Assembly: GCA_948567375.1 (NCBI GenBank) | Contig: OX419758.1 | Span: 16,931,001-16,995,000 of the forward strand | Origin: Lunularia cruciata | Taxonomy: Eukaryota; Streptophyta; Marchantiopsida; Lunulariales; Lunulariaceae | Reading direction: 5' to 3' | DNA: 64,000 bases | Shown here: positions 12,000 to 24,234 of the stretch, piece after piece | How the letters are laid out: every line of letters starts with the position of its first letter | Numbering within the stretch: the stretch's first letter is position 1 | Notes under the pieces: generated by a model | Seen by the model: only the letters and a program-made list of their open reading frames with translations | What the model was told of the DNA's origin: nothing | The model's database searches: none | Position numbers and translations under genes: made by a program

Positions 12000-12440
12000 G
12001 ACAACCTAATTAGAAATTTCTACCTTAGTGTTGTACTTGAAGTTGTCGTCAGTTCCAATCAAATTGAACCTTATGATGTTTAAGACAAGGTAGACTTAGG
12101 ATGACCTCATTGTGTAGAGGTACCACCACAAACCTCATACACTCCAAATCCTCTTTCCCAATCTTGAAGGAAACAAGATGTAAGGTACACAATGCAAAAC
12201 CCTTTCTACCATCCACCATCATCAATCTACTTCTTTTTATTGGCTTGATAGGAATACAAACTTCCTTTGCTAATTGCATGGAAAAGAAATTTTTTAAGCT
12301 TCTAGAATCAACCAAAATTCTAGAATCACAATCAAATATTATACCTTGCAAGTGAAACAAACTTGCATAGGTCAAGCTTTCAATCCTATTAGAACTAATC
12401 AAGTTCCCAATAGATAACTCAAAATCTCCTATTGGGATTC
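12000..12440 (-). pseudogene. Aspartic protease of element C, nearly open
   Basis: The minus-strand frame at 12049-12402 holds IFDCDSRILVDSRSLKNFF, where VDSRS stands in for the usual VDSGS or VDSGA active site. The second conserved block EVILSLPCLKHHKVQFDWN corresponds to the ILGMPWL-type segment. A Gly-to-Arg change next to the catalytic Asp would probably abolish activity. Confidence 0.65.
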
Positions 12441-12449
12441 TTCATTTCT

Positions 12450-13266
12450 CTAATTATTTTGCTCCACAAACTCCATATGGGCAACTTGTCAAGGTTGCAC
12501 ATTCTTGAGTGGACATTCAACAAGCAATGTCCAATTTTGTGACAATAAAAACAACTACCATTTTGTCATAATTTTTTTTATCTATAGTGCCAAATGGTCT
12601 CTATTGAATGGTATCAATCTCCATTGGCACCAGCTCCTCCACCCATGTGTAGTGTATTGGTAGGTTTTGTGGAGATCAAGGCCAAGACCAAGTTGTTGCA
12701 AGCAAGGAATCAAAGCGTTTGGCCAACCACATGGTTTCCTCCAAGTGTTGTGGCTCCTACATAATTACTTCTAATTTGGTTTATGACTTCAAGCCGCTCA
12801 CAAATTGATTCAAAAATTCACCTTCGAATATATCTAGAATTTGCATGATAATGTTTTGTAATTGCATGATGTAACTTCTTATTGAACCAATCTGCTTAAA
12901 CTTTGCCAACCTATCTTGTGCAGCTCATGTGACATTTATAGCTTGGAGTTGACCAATTATTATATTCTTGAATGTTTCCCATGTCAATTTGGTACAATAA
13001 TTTTCCATTTAACTTGCTCCCTTGGAATTATCACCATAGCTTTGCTACTCCATCCAATTGGTTGGAAGCCAAGAGAATCTATTTTTGTTCAACTTGAAGA
13101 TTGGTAGCTTCAAAATAATGTTTGCAATCAAACACAAAATTCTCCACTGCACTCGGGAGATTCTTGCCTTCAAAAACCTTAGATTTTGGAAATTGAATTC
13201 AATCTTCTCCTTCTCAAATTGGTACTCTCTCTACATGCTCTTGTCATTGATGATCTTGTTCATCTA
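12450..13266 (-). pseudogene. gag: Gag of element C, 3' part
   Basis: It aligns with gag of B (7200-8030) and H (40100-40735) in order and spacing. A degraded zinc-knuckle region lies at about 12520-12570. It is cut at 13266 by the foreign insert and resumes at 17025. Many stops. Confidence 0.55.
13260..13266. repeat. Left target-site duplication (CATCTAG) of the 3.76 kb insert
   Basis: CATCTAG ends the left flank and recurs as the first bases of the right flank at about 17025-17031. In the uninterrupted relatives at 8020-8050 the flanks are contiguous, so the duplication marks an insertion. The coordinate may be off by one or two bases. Confidence 0.6.
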
Positions 13267-16200
13267 GTATAACAACTAAAAAATTCTCACTTTTGCGGTA
13301 ATCAAGTAAGTAAAGTTCATTCACATAGAGATACTAGTCAGAATTGGTCAAATACAAAGACAAATGGTAACAAGCAGTTCTTCTTGGTTGCGTCTTTAGT
13401 TTCTCAAGTAGCAACTACACCCAGAAGAGAGTAACAAGCATTGAATTGCAGTCTCGTCACACAAAAATGTCACACTTAATCACAACTCCATAAAATCTTT
13501 CCAAACAATCTTGTTTGTGATGATTTACTCTCTCCCAAAAATAGCACTTCACTGCAAAATGACTTTGCCTTAGAATTGTGTTCCACCCCTCCATTGAAGG
13601 CACAACTTCCTTGATCAAAATTGCTTCACATCAACATTGCATTGCACTCACAAATGTAGAATACTACCAACACTACAATTCTCTCAGATCTGTCAAGGCA
13701 TTGCTCCAGTTGCACTTCACTTAGGATCAAACACACAGAATGTAGATCAAGGCTGCAAAATCCAACATCCAACATGCACTAACTTGCACTTCAGAATTCC
13801 CCAAACACTCACAAACACAGAGTTAATACTTAGAATCAAGCTCAAGCAATGAGCACTAAAATCAGCAATTCCCCTTATCTATTCTCAAAAATTATGAGCA
13901 CTGAACAACAAAACACTACCAATGTCTTCTTTAAACAGTAGAGCAATCAACAATTACTAACAAAAATACCATTCTATAACAACTTTATAAACTTACAGAT
14001 CCAAAATGACAATGCACCTCTTCATATCTATCTCTTCAAATCTCAAAATTGTTTCTACTCCGATTTGATGTCAACTTCTTCTTTGGCTTCCAAACCCGAT
14101 CTTGAAGTAACCTCACATACTACTCTATCCTCGAGTTTCACAATTACTAATTCTTCTACCAATTCTACTACTTCTTCACTCTAATCTACAATTCCCATCA
14201 TGGGTAACCTACATATATCTTCTCCCTACAACCCACTTTTCTCTAATATCTCCAATGGCAACTCCAAAGATATTTGTACTCCTATCTTTTCTACTTCAGG
14301 TTTCTCTCTGACATCCTTCCAAAGTTTATCTATCTCTAACTTAACTAAATCTAATCTAATTGTGATATTGTTTTCCATTTCCAATATCTTCATATCTACA
14401 CAAGCTCTGAGACTAATCAGCAAAGCATTCAAATCCTTATCCTTCTCCTTTGCATTCCTTCTCCTTGTCTCCTACACCAATAGTTTTAACTCATGCAACC
14501 TTATTTCTTCAATCCTTACACTAACTTCTGTACTCAACATTGCATTCATCTTCACTACTATCTCCTTCTATAGCTCAAGCCTCATCCTTCTCTCATGTTC
14601 CTGATCCGCATGCCAGTCTTCTTGGTACATGGCTAGCTCCTCCTCAAATTCAGCCTTCATAGTCTCCTTCTCCTTCTCTTTCTGCACTACATTCTCTTCC
14701 AAATTATGAGGTAACTCCCTCAATCTTTCTTCTTCTCTATACCTCACTGTTAACTCTCTTTGCCAAAGCTACTTCTTCTCTTCTACACTCTGCATCACTC
14801 TATCAAGCTCTTATTCCGTCTTTGCTACTCTTGCCATAGCATGGATGATCTCTAATCGTGAATCGACAAATTGTTGTTTCAAGATTTCATACTCAACTAT
14901 CTATCTTTCCCTGGCTATGATATTATGCTCTTTTACTCTCTCTTTACTTCCCACTTCTCTCTTCAAGTTCTCTATTACTTGCTTCTGTACTACTGCATCT
15001 ATTTGTAGTACCTCCCTCTGATCCTCTCCTTGGGTTATACTCTTCTTCAACTCCGAGTTATCTCATTCTAACCTCTCCAACACCTACAACATAGTCTTTA
15101 CATTTGAACACTTTGACTGCATCTCTTTCTTCTTCTCCTCCAATTTTATTAGCAATGGGCATACAATTTCCTGCAGATACTCCACTCCTTCACTTTGATT
15201 CACTTGTACTTGCGAGCTTTTCTCCTTCTTTGCTTCTTCTTTGCTTGACACTCTTCTCCTCAGCCAAAGTCACCTTATTGGAATGGATTGCTCACTCCCC
15301 AAACTTTCACTTTCCATTTCTCTTCTTCTACTTGGCCTTGCCTCATACATCACATTTCTTTTAGAGTGGACACCTCTTTGAATGATAATCCTTTTCTACT
15401 CTTTCTCTGGAACTTCATCTTCTGACTTTGGGTTATCTTCTTCTGCCATTTCCAACTTCTCCTCTTTTTCCATCTCCATCCATCTTCACTCTTGCTACTT
15501 GCTTCACCACTCTGCAACATGAGTTTAGGTTCTTCCTCTCTTTGAGTCTTTTGACTTGTACTCGGCTTCACCTTTTGATTCTTCTCCCGATGACACAATT
15601 ATCACCAGATCCTTCTCGGGTTTACTTTCCTGGTCTTCCAAGGTCTCATTACCACTACTTCTTCTTCTAGTTGACTCCTCTTCTTTATAATAGAGAACTT
15701 GAAGAGAGAAGTGTTACTTACATTCTTCAGATCAGGAGAAGAGCGTGCGGTTGGCGGTGAATGTATTGTTGCTCCTCCGCACCAGCATCTCTTCTTAAAT
15801 TGGGATGGAAGTGCAACACCATTTTGTGTTGTTCCACCGCATTCAATAGATTTAATCCCAAATAAAAGTGGGTTGCAAATGGCACAATGTAATGTAGATG
15901 TGACTTGTCCCGCAAATTCCACACCATTTGTCTCATGCGTTGATAGAAGCACTTTGCCCAATTGATTGGTTCTCCTGCAAGCATCTTTTGGAAAAAGACC
16001 GCTTGATGTTTCACCACATAAGTGGTTTGCTCTGGCTTGAAGATAGCCATCATTGCTCTTATGATGCCTCTCTCCACAAGGTCCTTGTAACTCTAGACTT
16101 TATAACCATTCTCCGTGCATTTTGAAGAAAAGGCATCTTGCACTTCTTGGGTTTCTTCAACTACCTCTCCTTTCCCCAAGAATATGGCTCCTTGCTCCCC

Positions 16201-17024
16201 ACCCACCTCTCTTGCAAGTACTAACCTCCAATCCAACTTTGTCCATCAAGCCAGATTTCCTCTCTTACTTTGCTTTGGGTCCATCCAGACATTTACTCTC
16301 AATGATCTTGGCATGAAACCTAGAAAACTAGGGTTCTAGTTCCATGCTAGAAATGTCATCCAAAGCTTGCTCAAGACTTTGATTCTTGCGATCATATCTA
16401 ACCTCCAAATTGCATGATTTCTAACTGCAAATTCCAAGTTTTTCCTTCCACATCCCATCTTACTCTCCTCCACTCTGGGTTGGTGACTATTCTTCATCTT
16501 GACTCCTGGACTAACTCTCTTGAATTCCTCTTGATGCACAAGCACGTCTCTTACTACACTTCCTTTTCCCCAATCTTCCTCAGGATTACTCCTTAATGGC
16601 AATGAGAAATTACTTATCATCTCTTTGTCTCTATCCCAAATTTTATAGTGGCGCACCTCCTCAATCTTTCTTCACTCCAAGTTTTGACCAAGAAATCACA
16701 CCTTTTGCATGCTCTTGTCAATGTCAATTTTCCTCCGCTCATAGGCCAACCTTTTTATATGCGTTACCTTCTTGAATGTCCAACCCCAAAGAAAAGTTGT
16801 TACATTGTCCTCGCCTTGGGTTGAGCACCCCCAAGATGAAGTCTCCTTACTTTGGGTCAAATGCTGACAAGACCCATTTGAATACTTCATCTTTTGACAT
16901 GAAGTCACTTTACCTTGGGTTACAACTAGAAGACACCAATCTTTGCCTTCTGATGCCATATAGGCGCAATACTTATTTGTTTGTACACTTCTTCTTCATA
17001 AATAAGAAAAAAATTATGGGTACC
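13267..17024 (-). mobile_element. Unclassified 3.76 kb insertion carrying a coiled-coil ORF
   Basis: Element C's gag stops at about 13266 and resumes at about 17025, in register with the intact relative at 8030-8050, and a 7-base repeat is found at both edges. So a discrete 3.76 kb DNA moved in. I see no LTRs, no terminal inverted repeats, no poly(A) tail and no RT or DDE transposase. Its only coding signal is the minus-strand protein at 14170-16660. It could be a non-autonomous element or a truncated copy of a bigger one. Confidence 0.6.
14170..16660 (-). pseudogene. Plant mobile-domain-like plus long coiled-coil protein, copy 2
   Basis: Read on the minus strand, the N-terminal part (16336-16656) is Lys/Glu rich. 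Next comes a compact helical domain (15727-16077) with KPEQTTYVVKHQAVFFQKML, GEPINWAKCFYQRM and LHYIVPFATHFYLGLNLL. The pattern recalls the domain labelled putative plant transposon protein in plant genomes; this is a resemblance only. Then about 470 codons of nearly open coiled coil follow (15600 to 14170; for example EFEEELAMYQEDWHADQEHE), broken by only a few stops and at least one frameshift. The role is unknown. The same coil type occurs at 1-1040 and 42600-43060. Confidence 0.55.
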
Positions 17025-17340
17025 ACATCTAGCAAACAAGTAAGGTGTTTGATTTATTACTGTATAGCAATGATAACCTTGAGCATTGCCACTATGGTTA
17101 CTACTCTATCAAACCACCCATAATCTATCTAATTTATTAACACATAGATGCAACACATCCATTGTTCTCTATAAGTTACAATCAAAAGTACCAAGGGTTC
17201 CTCGGACAAGGTGATTGTATTTAAAAAATCCTACCCAAAGCATGAGGTGATGAATTGTGTGAAATGATGTTTGAATAGGACCCAAAAATGAAAATTTCAA
17301 TGGTTTGGCAAAAATGGATTTGGTGGTCCATAAATTACAT
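17025..17340 (-). pseudogene. gag: Gag N-terminus of element C
   Basis: This resumes the gag interrupted at 13266. It matches 8045-8345 of element B nearly base by base (GTAAGGTGTTTGATT against GTAAGGTATTTAATT, for example). It contains stops. Confidence 0.6.
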
Positions 17341-17352
17341 ACATCTCATTCC

Positions 17353-17365
17353 GGCTCTAATACCA
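17353..17365 (-). other. Primer binding site, initiator Met-tRNA type (element C)
   Basis: The minus strand reads TGGTATTAGAGCC, as in element B. One spacer base separates it from the TGTAAAAGATC start of the LTR at 17367. Confidence 0.85.
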
Positions 17366-17366
17366 A

Positions 17367-17690
17367 TGTAAAAGATCAAGACCAAGGAGAGAAATAAGAG
17401 AATGGAAGATCACATTGCGACATTTAAATGTGGGAAACTCTAAATGCCTAGCATGTGCTTTGGCTTTGGTATCTATAAGGAGTATAGAAGGTTCTTGAGA
17501 CGCTTCCTTGAGTTGCTTTCTTGGAGTGTAAGCCAAGTTAACCAAGAAGTTTTTTGAAGAAGCTTCCCTCTAGAAACCACATACTTAGCATGCAAGCTAA
17601 ACTAATTGGAAGCTTCTTGAAGCTACCTACTTGGGGTGCAAGCAAAGCTAACCAGGAAGCTTCCAAAGAAGCTTCTAAAATATTCATGTG
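17367..17690 (-). repeat. Truncated LTR of element C (5' LTR in element sense)
   Basis: It starts with an intact TG at 17367 and aligns with the other B/C LTRs through the AAGCTTC/TCTAGAA region. The similarity fades at about 17690. The conserved ATTGTTACA end is missing, so about 200 bases of the distal LTR are lost. From 17690 to 17760 I see only AT-rich sequence. Confidence 0.65.
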
Positions 17691-17759
17691 GGATACTTGG
17701 GGATGTTAGAATATTCAATAACTTAATATAACTAGCTCCAATGTTAGAATATTCAATAT

Positions 17760-18481
17760 TTTAACAAGAATCAACATTTAAAGAATTAAAAGATATATTA
17801 TTACTTACACCAATCTTGAAATTTTATGACCCAAAATGTCCTATCAAGTTGACTATAGATGCATCTAGTGTGGCAATAGGAGCAATCCTACAACAAGAGT
17901 TGCATGACTTTGCCAACTATCACACCACCAAATGAGAAGAACTGGCCATTATCCTTGCAACCAAGCATTAGAAGCACTATCTTGTTGTGAGGGCATTTGT
18001 ATTGGAGATATACCACAGACCTCTAGTCTACCTTGAGACACAAAAAATTTTATCTCATCGATAGATTTGGTAGGCAAAGTATAGATAATAGTTCAACATG
18101 ATGATCACGTATGTGGAAGGCAAGAAACAACTTGTAGATGCATTTACCCGAATGCCAATGGCAAACAATTTGGGGTAGAGGTCAAGATGAACCCTGAATC
18201 CTGGCCCAAGGATTCTTGCTATTAAGAATATGGATCCACATATTGTAGGATCTCAATCATCCAAAGGTGTCACCAACACCCAAGGTCTCACCTTTTGTGA
18301 TTGCAAGTTATGGATCCCGTATGTCACAGATATAAGAACAATCATCTTAGCAAAATGTCATGATTATACCATTGTAGGTCACGTTGGAGTGGACAAGATC
18401 TTGGATGCAATCAAATGCCATTACTATTGGCCCAGGATGAGCAACAATGTGATGGAATATATTTGGAGCTATAAGTTGGCT
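17760..18481 (+). pseudogene. RNase H and integrase N-terminus, family E fragment
   Basis: It starts inside RNase H ([14 protein letters not shown], then TTK-EELAIILATKH, with one stop), then the IN zinc-finger region at 18230-18480 (HDYTIVGHVGVDKILDAIK, YYWPRMSN). It matches 35092-35830 of element E. It probably continues element A beyond the inserted B/C array. It ends where the LTR of family D starts. Confidence 0.72.
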
Positions 18482-19160
18482 TGTCTCTCATTCATGATGA
18501 ACCTTTGATGGCTATTATGGCACCACATCATAGACTAAAAAGGCAAGGTTCTATCATACTCTTCCAATGCTAACACTCCAAGACTCAAACCATTGCTCAC
18601 TAGAGAACACAAAGAGAGAGATAGATAGTTGCAAATGAGAGGATGATGAGTACCTCCTCATTCTTAGTTTATATACTTGTGAAATAGTTACGCACCAAAG
18701 TTACTAATTATTGGACTAACTCAAGTTACTAGGCTAAAGGTCAAATAAATTCTAAAGTCTAAAGGATAAATGAATATCCATACTCATGGGAATATTCTTT
18801 AAGCATATGGTCTTATCTTGACTCAACCACTAAGTCAAGGATTCCTTCACATGGGTTATCCTTGGACTATAGAAAAATCCAAAACAAAATAGTTTGTGGG
18901 TCCAAGAGTTCTCAACTCTTTCCTCAAAGCTAACACTTAAGAATAATATCAAGTCAATACATTAGAATCCAAAATAGTAGTGCTCATCCTTTTTCACTTC
19001 TTGTAAAGAAAGGTCACCTCTATCTTATCTATGACTAAATTTAGTTAATCATGACTAATATAAATTTATTATTTATTTTTATATAAATATTATTTCTCAA
19101 GTAGTTGTAATACCAAATTAAATATTACAATAGCATAAACATGCACACATGGGAGATACA
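18482..19160 (-). repeat. LTR of family D (left)
   Basis: It begins TGTCTCTCATTC and ends GGGAGATACA. It aligns with 24443-25128 and, inverted, with 25811-26572 (shared: TATACTTGTGAAATAGTTA, AAGTTACTA, AAGTCAAGGATTCCTTCACA). As in other plant gypsy LTRs, the inverted-strand TG/CA ends are kept. Confidence 0.75.
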
Positions 19161-19473
19161 TTTACCCCTGGATTAAGATTTTATTTCGTCTTTGGAGTGA
19201 AGGTCTCTCTACCTTTTGTGATACATCTTCAACTTATCATGGTTAATCCTATCAAAGTGTCTTTCTCCCAACTCCTTGAGACCAAAGGTGTATTGCCCCA
19301 CACCTTCTCCATTATGAGAGATCCAAAGTACTTAGGCAAAACTTCTTTTGCACTCTCTTGAATCAAATGGAATCAAACAAAATTACTCAATCACCTTCTT
19401 TGAAAGGCTCCATCTTCTTTTTGCCTTGCCTCTTGTTATAGCTCTCCTTTTGTTTCCTTTGGGCTTGCTCCAC

Positions 19474-20330
19474 TCAAATTGTAGCAAGTAGTCTTACCTC
19501 CTCCAATTCCATTAGTTGTTCCTTCCTTGACTTCTCAACACCACCTCCTTGTGCTTTCTTCAATCTTCTATGAATGCTTTGGAAGGTAAGAAGAACAAAG
19601 TAAATAGGTAAGGTAGACTCAATACCATATACCAAATGAAATATAAAAATATCCACTAGAAGTCTTCACAGTTATCCTATAATCCCACAAAATTGCATGA
19701 ATCTTCTTGTCCCAATGATGTTTAGCTCCCTCCATTTTTGCATCTTTGGCCAAAATCATGCACAAAGTCTGATTGGTTCTCTCTGCCAAGCCATTGAAAT
19801 TTGGCTTATAGGATGTAGTTACTCTATGTGTGATAGAGAAATGTCATAGCATGGTTGTAGTGATGCTCCCTACAAACTCTCTTCCTTTATCAAAAACCAA
19901 CTCCAAAGGGCATCCAAACCTAGTGATAATGCATTCATGAAAATATCTACCAACTTCATCTTCATTCTTGTCTCTCAATGGTCTAGCCTCAACCCACTTT
20001 GTAAGATAATCAATAACTATCACAATGCACCAATTGTTCCTTGAGGTTCTATTCAAAGGACCTACAAAGTCAATTCACCACTTCTCAAAAGGTCCTAACA
20101 ATGGAATTGATCTAAGAGAGAGACTGGAAGTTTACTTTCTAGCAAAAGCTTGACAAACATTATAAGTTTTACAATAATCAAGACAATCCTTGAAAATCCC
20201 CCTCCAATGGTAACTTGTATCTAGAATTTTGAAAGCAGTCACCTTTCTTGCAAAGTGTCTCTTACATATTAAACCTTCATGAAACTCCTTCATGAGTAGG
20301 ATAGACTCCTCCTTACCCACTACTCTTCAA
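19474..20330 (-). pseudogene. Integrase of element D1, broken
   Basis: 20132-20320 gives the zinc-binding part (HEGLICKRHFARKV, WRGIFKDCLDYCKTYNVCQ). 19844-20056 gives the core (IVIVIDYLTKWVEARPLRDK and VFDKGREFVGSI, where the second catalytic Asp is in the FDKG turn). 19474-19656 gives the C-terminal tail FHLVYGIESTLPI. Frames change between blocks. It would have catalysed strand transfer of the cDNA. Confidence 0.72.
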
Positions 20331-20539
20331 AGAAGACCATCTCCTCCTTGGTGAAAAGGAATATCCTCCACCATTGTTCAAGGTCTAAATCTTGTTGCAA
20401 GGGACTTCCTCTCCCTAACATGTATCCCATCTAGATAGTTACCTTTTGTAACAAAGTTCATCATCTCTTTGTACTCCATTAGAACCTCTTGAGTGATTTA
20501 AATTGTCATGAGCTCCTCATCCAAGAATGAATCATTCAC

Positions 20540-22023
20540 TAGTTCAACTCAATCATGATCATAGGCCTTACATAACAAAATAGCATTTGCATGTTTCTTC
20601 TTTGGCCTATCCTCAACAATGTAGTCATACACAGACAAGAGTATTATCCACCTTCCTAGCCTCCCTTCCATATTAGGCTTGTTGAAGATGTACTTCAAAG
20701 CCTTGTGATCCATGACAATGGTGGTTTTCCCTCCAATCAAGTAGTTTCTAAATTTTGTGAGATCACTACTAACCCTTCTCTCTCCATGACTAAGTAAATT
20801 TGTTTCTATTGATAGCATCTATCTACTAGCATAAGCTATTGGATGGCCATCTTGATCTAATTGACTAAGAGTGCATATTATAGCTACATTGGAAGCATCA
20901 GTGTAGAGGATGAAAGGCTTAATCAAATCAAGTTTAATAAGAATTGGAGCTACAACAAGGGATTAGTTGAGCTCATCAAAAGCTTTGAGAGTCTCCTTGT
21001 CCTCCAAATTCACCATGTATTCTACACCTTTCTTCATGTAGATGGTCAATGCATAAGCTTTGTTGGAAAAAAGATGAACCTCCTATAGTACTCAACCATC
21101 CCCAAGAATTGGTGAACTTTGTCAAGCTTGAAGGAAATAGAAAGTATGAGATTTTCCTCATCTTCTCAAGATCAACTACAATTCCATCTTTGGAGATGAT
21201 ATGCTTGACAACCAAAAATCTTTGGAGATGATATAGAACTTATTCACAACCAAAAATGCACTTGTTTGGGTTGAGTGATGCATTTACCTCATCCAAGCAT
21301 TGCAAGACCTTGATCAGGTGCTAAAAGTGCTCCTCCTTGCTCCATAAACACAAAAGTCATCAATGAATTCTCCTAAACATTTCCCAATGAAAGGTTCATG
21401 AACCACTGAAATGTGATTAGATCATTGTAAAGCCCAAAAGGCATGAAAGCATAAGTCTCCCAAGGTGTGGTGAATTTTTTATGCTTTGATGCAATCTTGA
21501 TTTAGTTATATCAATTATAACCATCTCCAAAACTGTACTTCTCATAACCTACAACCTCTTCCAAGATCTCAGCAATGGATGGCAAAAGGTAATATTCCTT
21601 CTTAGTAACAACATTGAGTTTCTTGTAATCCACACATACCCAAAACTTACCATTCTTTTTCTTCACAATCACAATTGGAAACACTCATTTTTTACTCTCC
21701 ACTTCAAAGATAAATCCGGTCTCCTTGAGCTTATCAATCTCCTTCTTCACAACCAAAGCAATTGGTGGACTAATGCAACATTGCATTTGGTGAACTGGTC
21801 TTGCATGCTCTTCTACCTCTATCTTGTGCTCCTCCAATGTGATTTCCTTTAGATCTTTGTAATTGAAAGCAAACACATGGATGAACTTGTAGAAAATCTT
21901 CTCATATCTTGCTTTCTCCTCCTTGGTAACATTTGGACAATACTTGAGGGTAGTTAAACTCCTCTCTTTCTCCTCAAGTGTCAATTGGCGCTTCTTTTGT
22001 AAAGAAGTCTCTATCGGACCCAA
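20540..22023 (-). pseudogene. RNase H and RT of element D1, broken
   Basis: 20549-20818 holds the RNase H part (LTKFRNYLIGGKTTIVMDHK, ALKYIFNKP). 20976-21215 covers the connection. The palm and fingers lie at 21230-21700. 21685-22023 is the RT N-terminus (VKKEIDKLKETGFIFEV). The homologous open region in element G at 29880-30250 shows VIVKKKNGKLQACVDYKKLN, which confirms the assignment. Confidence 0.72.
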
Positions 22024-22860
22024 GGGGGACTTGACCAGTAGGAGAGGGATATAGTGATTTATTTGGGTCTTTCAAAACCTATGGCTTAGGTGCAAATTCC
22101 ATAGTACACAAGGGATACACATTTGAATTAGATTCAGATTCATCTTCCTTTGTGGAAGACTCTTCCTCCATACTTGTGTTTACACTTGAAGTTCCTTCTT
22201 CTAAATGTCATTCTCAATGATCAAAAGATGGTGTATCTCCATATGAAATGTTGGTGGTGCTAGTCACAAGAACTATGATTTTGTGGTTTGATGGCCTAAA
22301 CCTCAAGTACCCTTTGTGCCACTGATCAGTTGTGCATGTTGTTCTCAACATGACCTCCTAAGAAGTAAATCATAACTTGAATCTTTCAAGGCTTGGAAAG
22401 TCATGAGATTTTGAACTCCCATAAATGAAACTACCACCTTATCTAGCACTCCTATTGGTCAAACTTGTTGCTTGTTTGCCATGCTCACCACAAATGTTGA
22501 AGGTCTAGAGGGTATCATATCCAACTTCTTCATCAACCTCTTTGACATAGCATTTATTGCAGATCCTCTATCAACAAGTATCTTGATGTTATGACCATTC
22601 ACTCACATCAATCTTGGAGGTATATCCACAAGCCTTCGATGGTGTTGGTTTAGCATCCACCACCCCCATTGATACTGGAGCTTTTACTTTCTTTTTCCTC
22701 TTGTTCCTTGTAAAACTCAAACCACCTCTAAGCTCCTTTCTCAAGGTAGGATGCAAAGCAATCAATTTGCCCACTATGATGTTAGCTTTGTGACTACCAA
22801 CATCTTCCAACACATTGTAGTTCCATTGTTGCTTTGGGATCAAGAAGTCCTCCATGTTGA
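22024..22860 (-). pseudogene. Pre-RT linker and protease of element D1, broken
   Basis: Minus-strand 22060-22200 is a Glu/Asp/Ser-rich linker as in element G (30300). The protease follows at about 22480-22620; the family's active site reads ALIDGRS or ALIDGGS in relatives. 22589-22855 gives the conserved lead-in (MEDFLIPKQQWNYNVLEDVG). Stops are present. Confidence 0.6.
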
Positions 22861-24010
22861 GATGCTAGTGTGAGTGCTCCTAGTAAACATAAGAGTATCA
22901 TTTCTAGGAGTAAATCCTTAAGAAATGTATATATCCTTGCAAAATGAGATCTCTTCATCTCTTGAGTCAAAAGCTCCAACTTAAGAACTTTGGAGTTTGA
23001 GCACTCTCCCTTCTCATACTTGCTCTCAACCACATCTATGAATGCTATCCCCTTACCTTTTTGGATTAGGAGCCATTTAGGTTTCACTACCTTCCTCTTT
23101 CCCTCTATTGGCTCTCTCATAACTCCTTCCTCCATGGTAAGTAGAATTTGGATAATTCCTTTGGATGTGAACTTTTCCTCAACAACCAAAATAATTTCTA
23201 TCATTGAAATTGTTTGGTGGTTGGCCTCCTCTATATGAATAGCTTCCATAGCTCCTAGACCCTCTTCCCATATTCTGATCCACCTCTCTCTTCTCCCATA
23301 GTTGCACTACATTGATCTTGAGATTTGCAAGTTGTTTTGTGATGGTTTGGAGTGAATCTTTTGGTAAAGGTACAAGATTCTTAGCAATTTCTATTTGTAG
23401 TGCAATTCTTGCTACCAAATTATCAAAATTTCCACCATACTTGTAGCTTTGAGGAGAATGTACATCCTCTTTCACCACCAAATCTCTCATCTCCTTCCAA
23501 ACTCTCCTCTATACAAATTGCAATCTTGATAGCTTCAACCTTGGAAGAAGGTTTCTAATATCTCACCTTACTTTTAATCTATGGTCTCAAGCTTCCCACA
23601 AAATTCTTGGTGAGTATGGCTCCTATGCTAATGATCTTAGTAGTCTCTACATCATCCTCATCTTTCCTCAACATTATGAAAAATTAGGATTCTAACTTCT
23701 CCACACTTTCTACATAGACTCTCACTTTCTCTCCATTTCCTTGTTTGAGGAAGGTAACCTTACTCATCAATCTCTCATAACTCTTATTTAGAAGAAAATT
23801 CTCAATGAGTGTTGAACTCAAACGCTACCAAGATTCTTCTTGCCCATCTCTCCTTTCTCTCTTTTGGTATTCTGACTCATACCATAAAATGGCTACATCT
23901 TCAAAGAAATCCAATAATAATGAGGCCCACTCATTGTTTCCTATGCAAGCTTTCTTGAAGTTTCTCACAAAGCCCTCCACATCTTCTCCATCTTGCCTTA
24001 CAGCTTCCCA
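22794..24010 (-). pseudogene. gag: Gag of element D1, broken
   Basis: 23179-23490 and 22794-23249 match the gag of element F (28364-29150): the IAKNLVPLPKDSLQTI segment, the INVVQLWEKREVDQNMGRG block and a degraded zinc knuckle (GCGG, HIQRN). The N-terminal gag helices at 23500-24010 are present only as short frames. Confidence 0.62.
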
Positions 24011-24234
24011 TTGAGCCCCTCACTCTCTTTCTGTTTTCTCTCAATCTTTTTCTTCTTTCCTTTTCTCTCTCTCCATAACTAATAGAGTATATATGTGACT
24101 AATACCATTTTCAAGTAATCCACCATTGGAACACAAAAGGTTCAGTTTGCAATAGGATTTCTATAACAATATCAAATCCTAGAGTGCATATTAATCAGTT
24201 TATTTATAGTTTATTTATAAATTGAAAGATTATC

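Larger units (their letters stand above)
8928..17366 (-). mobile_element. Element C: decayed minus-strand chromovirus with a nested insert
   Basis: The minus strand shows a primer site at 17353-17365, then gag (17025-17340 and 12450-13266, split by the insert 13267-17024), protease, RT, RNase H, integrase and chromodomain, down to the shared LTR at 8369-8927. Without the insert the body is about 4.7 kb, the same as B. Its copies of protease, RT and chromodomain are slightly better kept than in B. Confidence 0.8.

Noticed and set aside
14200-14604. 134-codon plus frame rich in Ser, Leu and Phe
   Set aside because: It is the antisense of the coiled-coil protein; Lys/Glu coil codons give Phe/Ser/Leu on the other strand.
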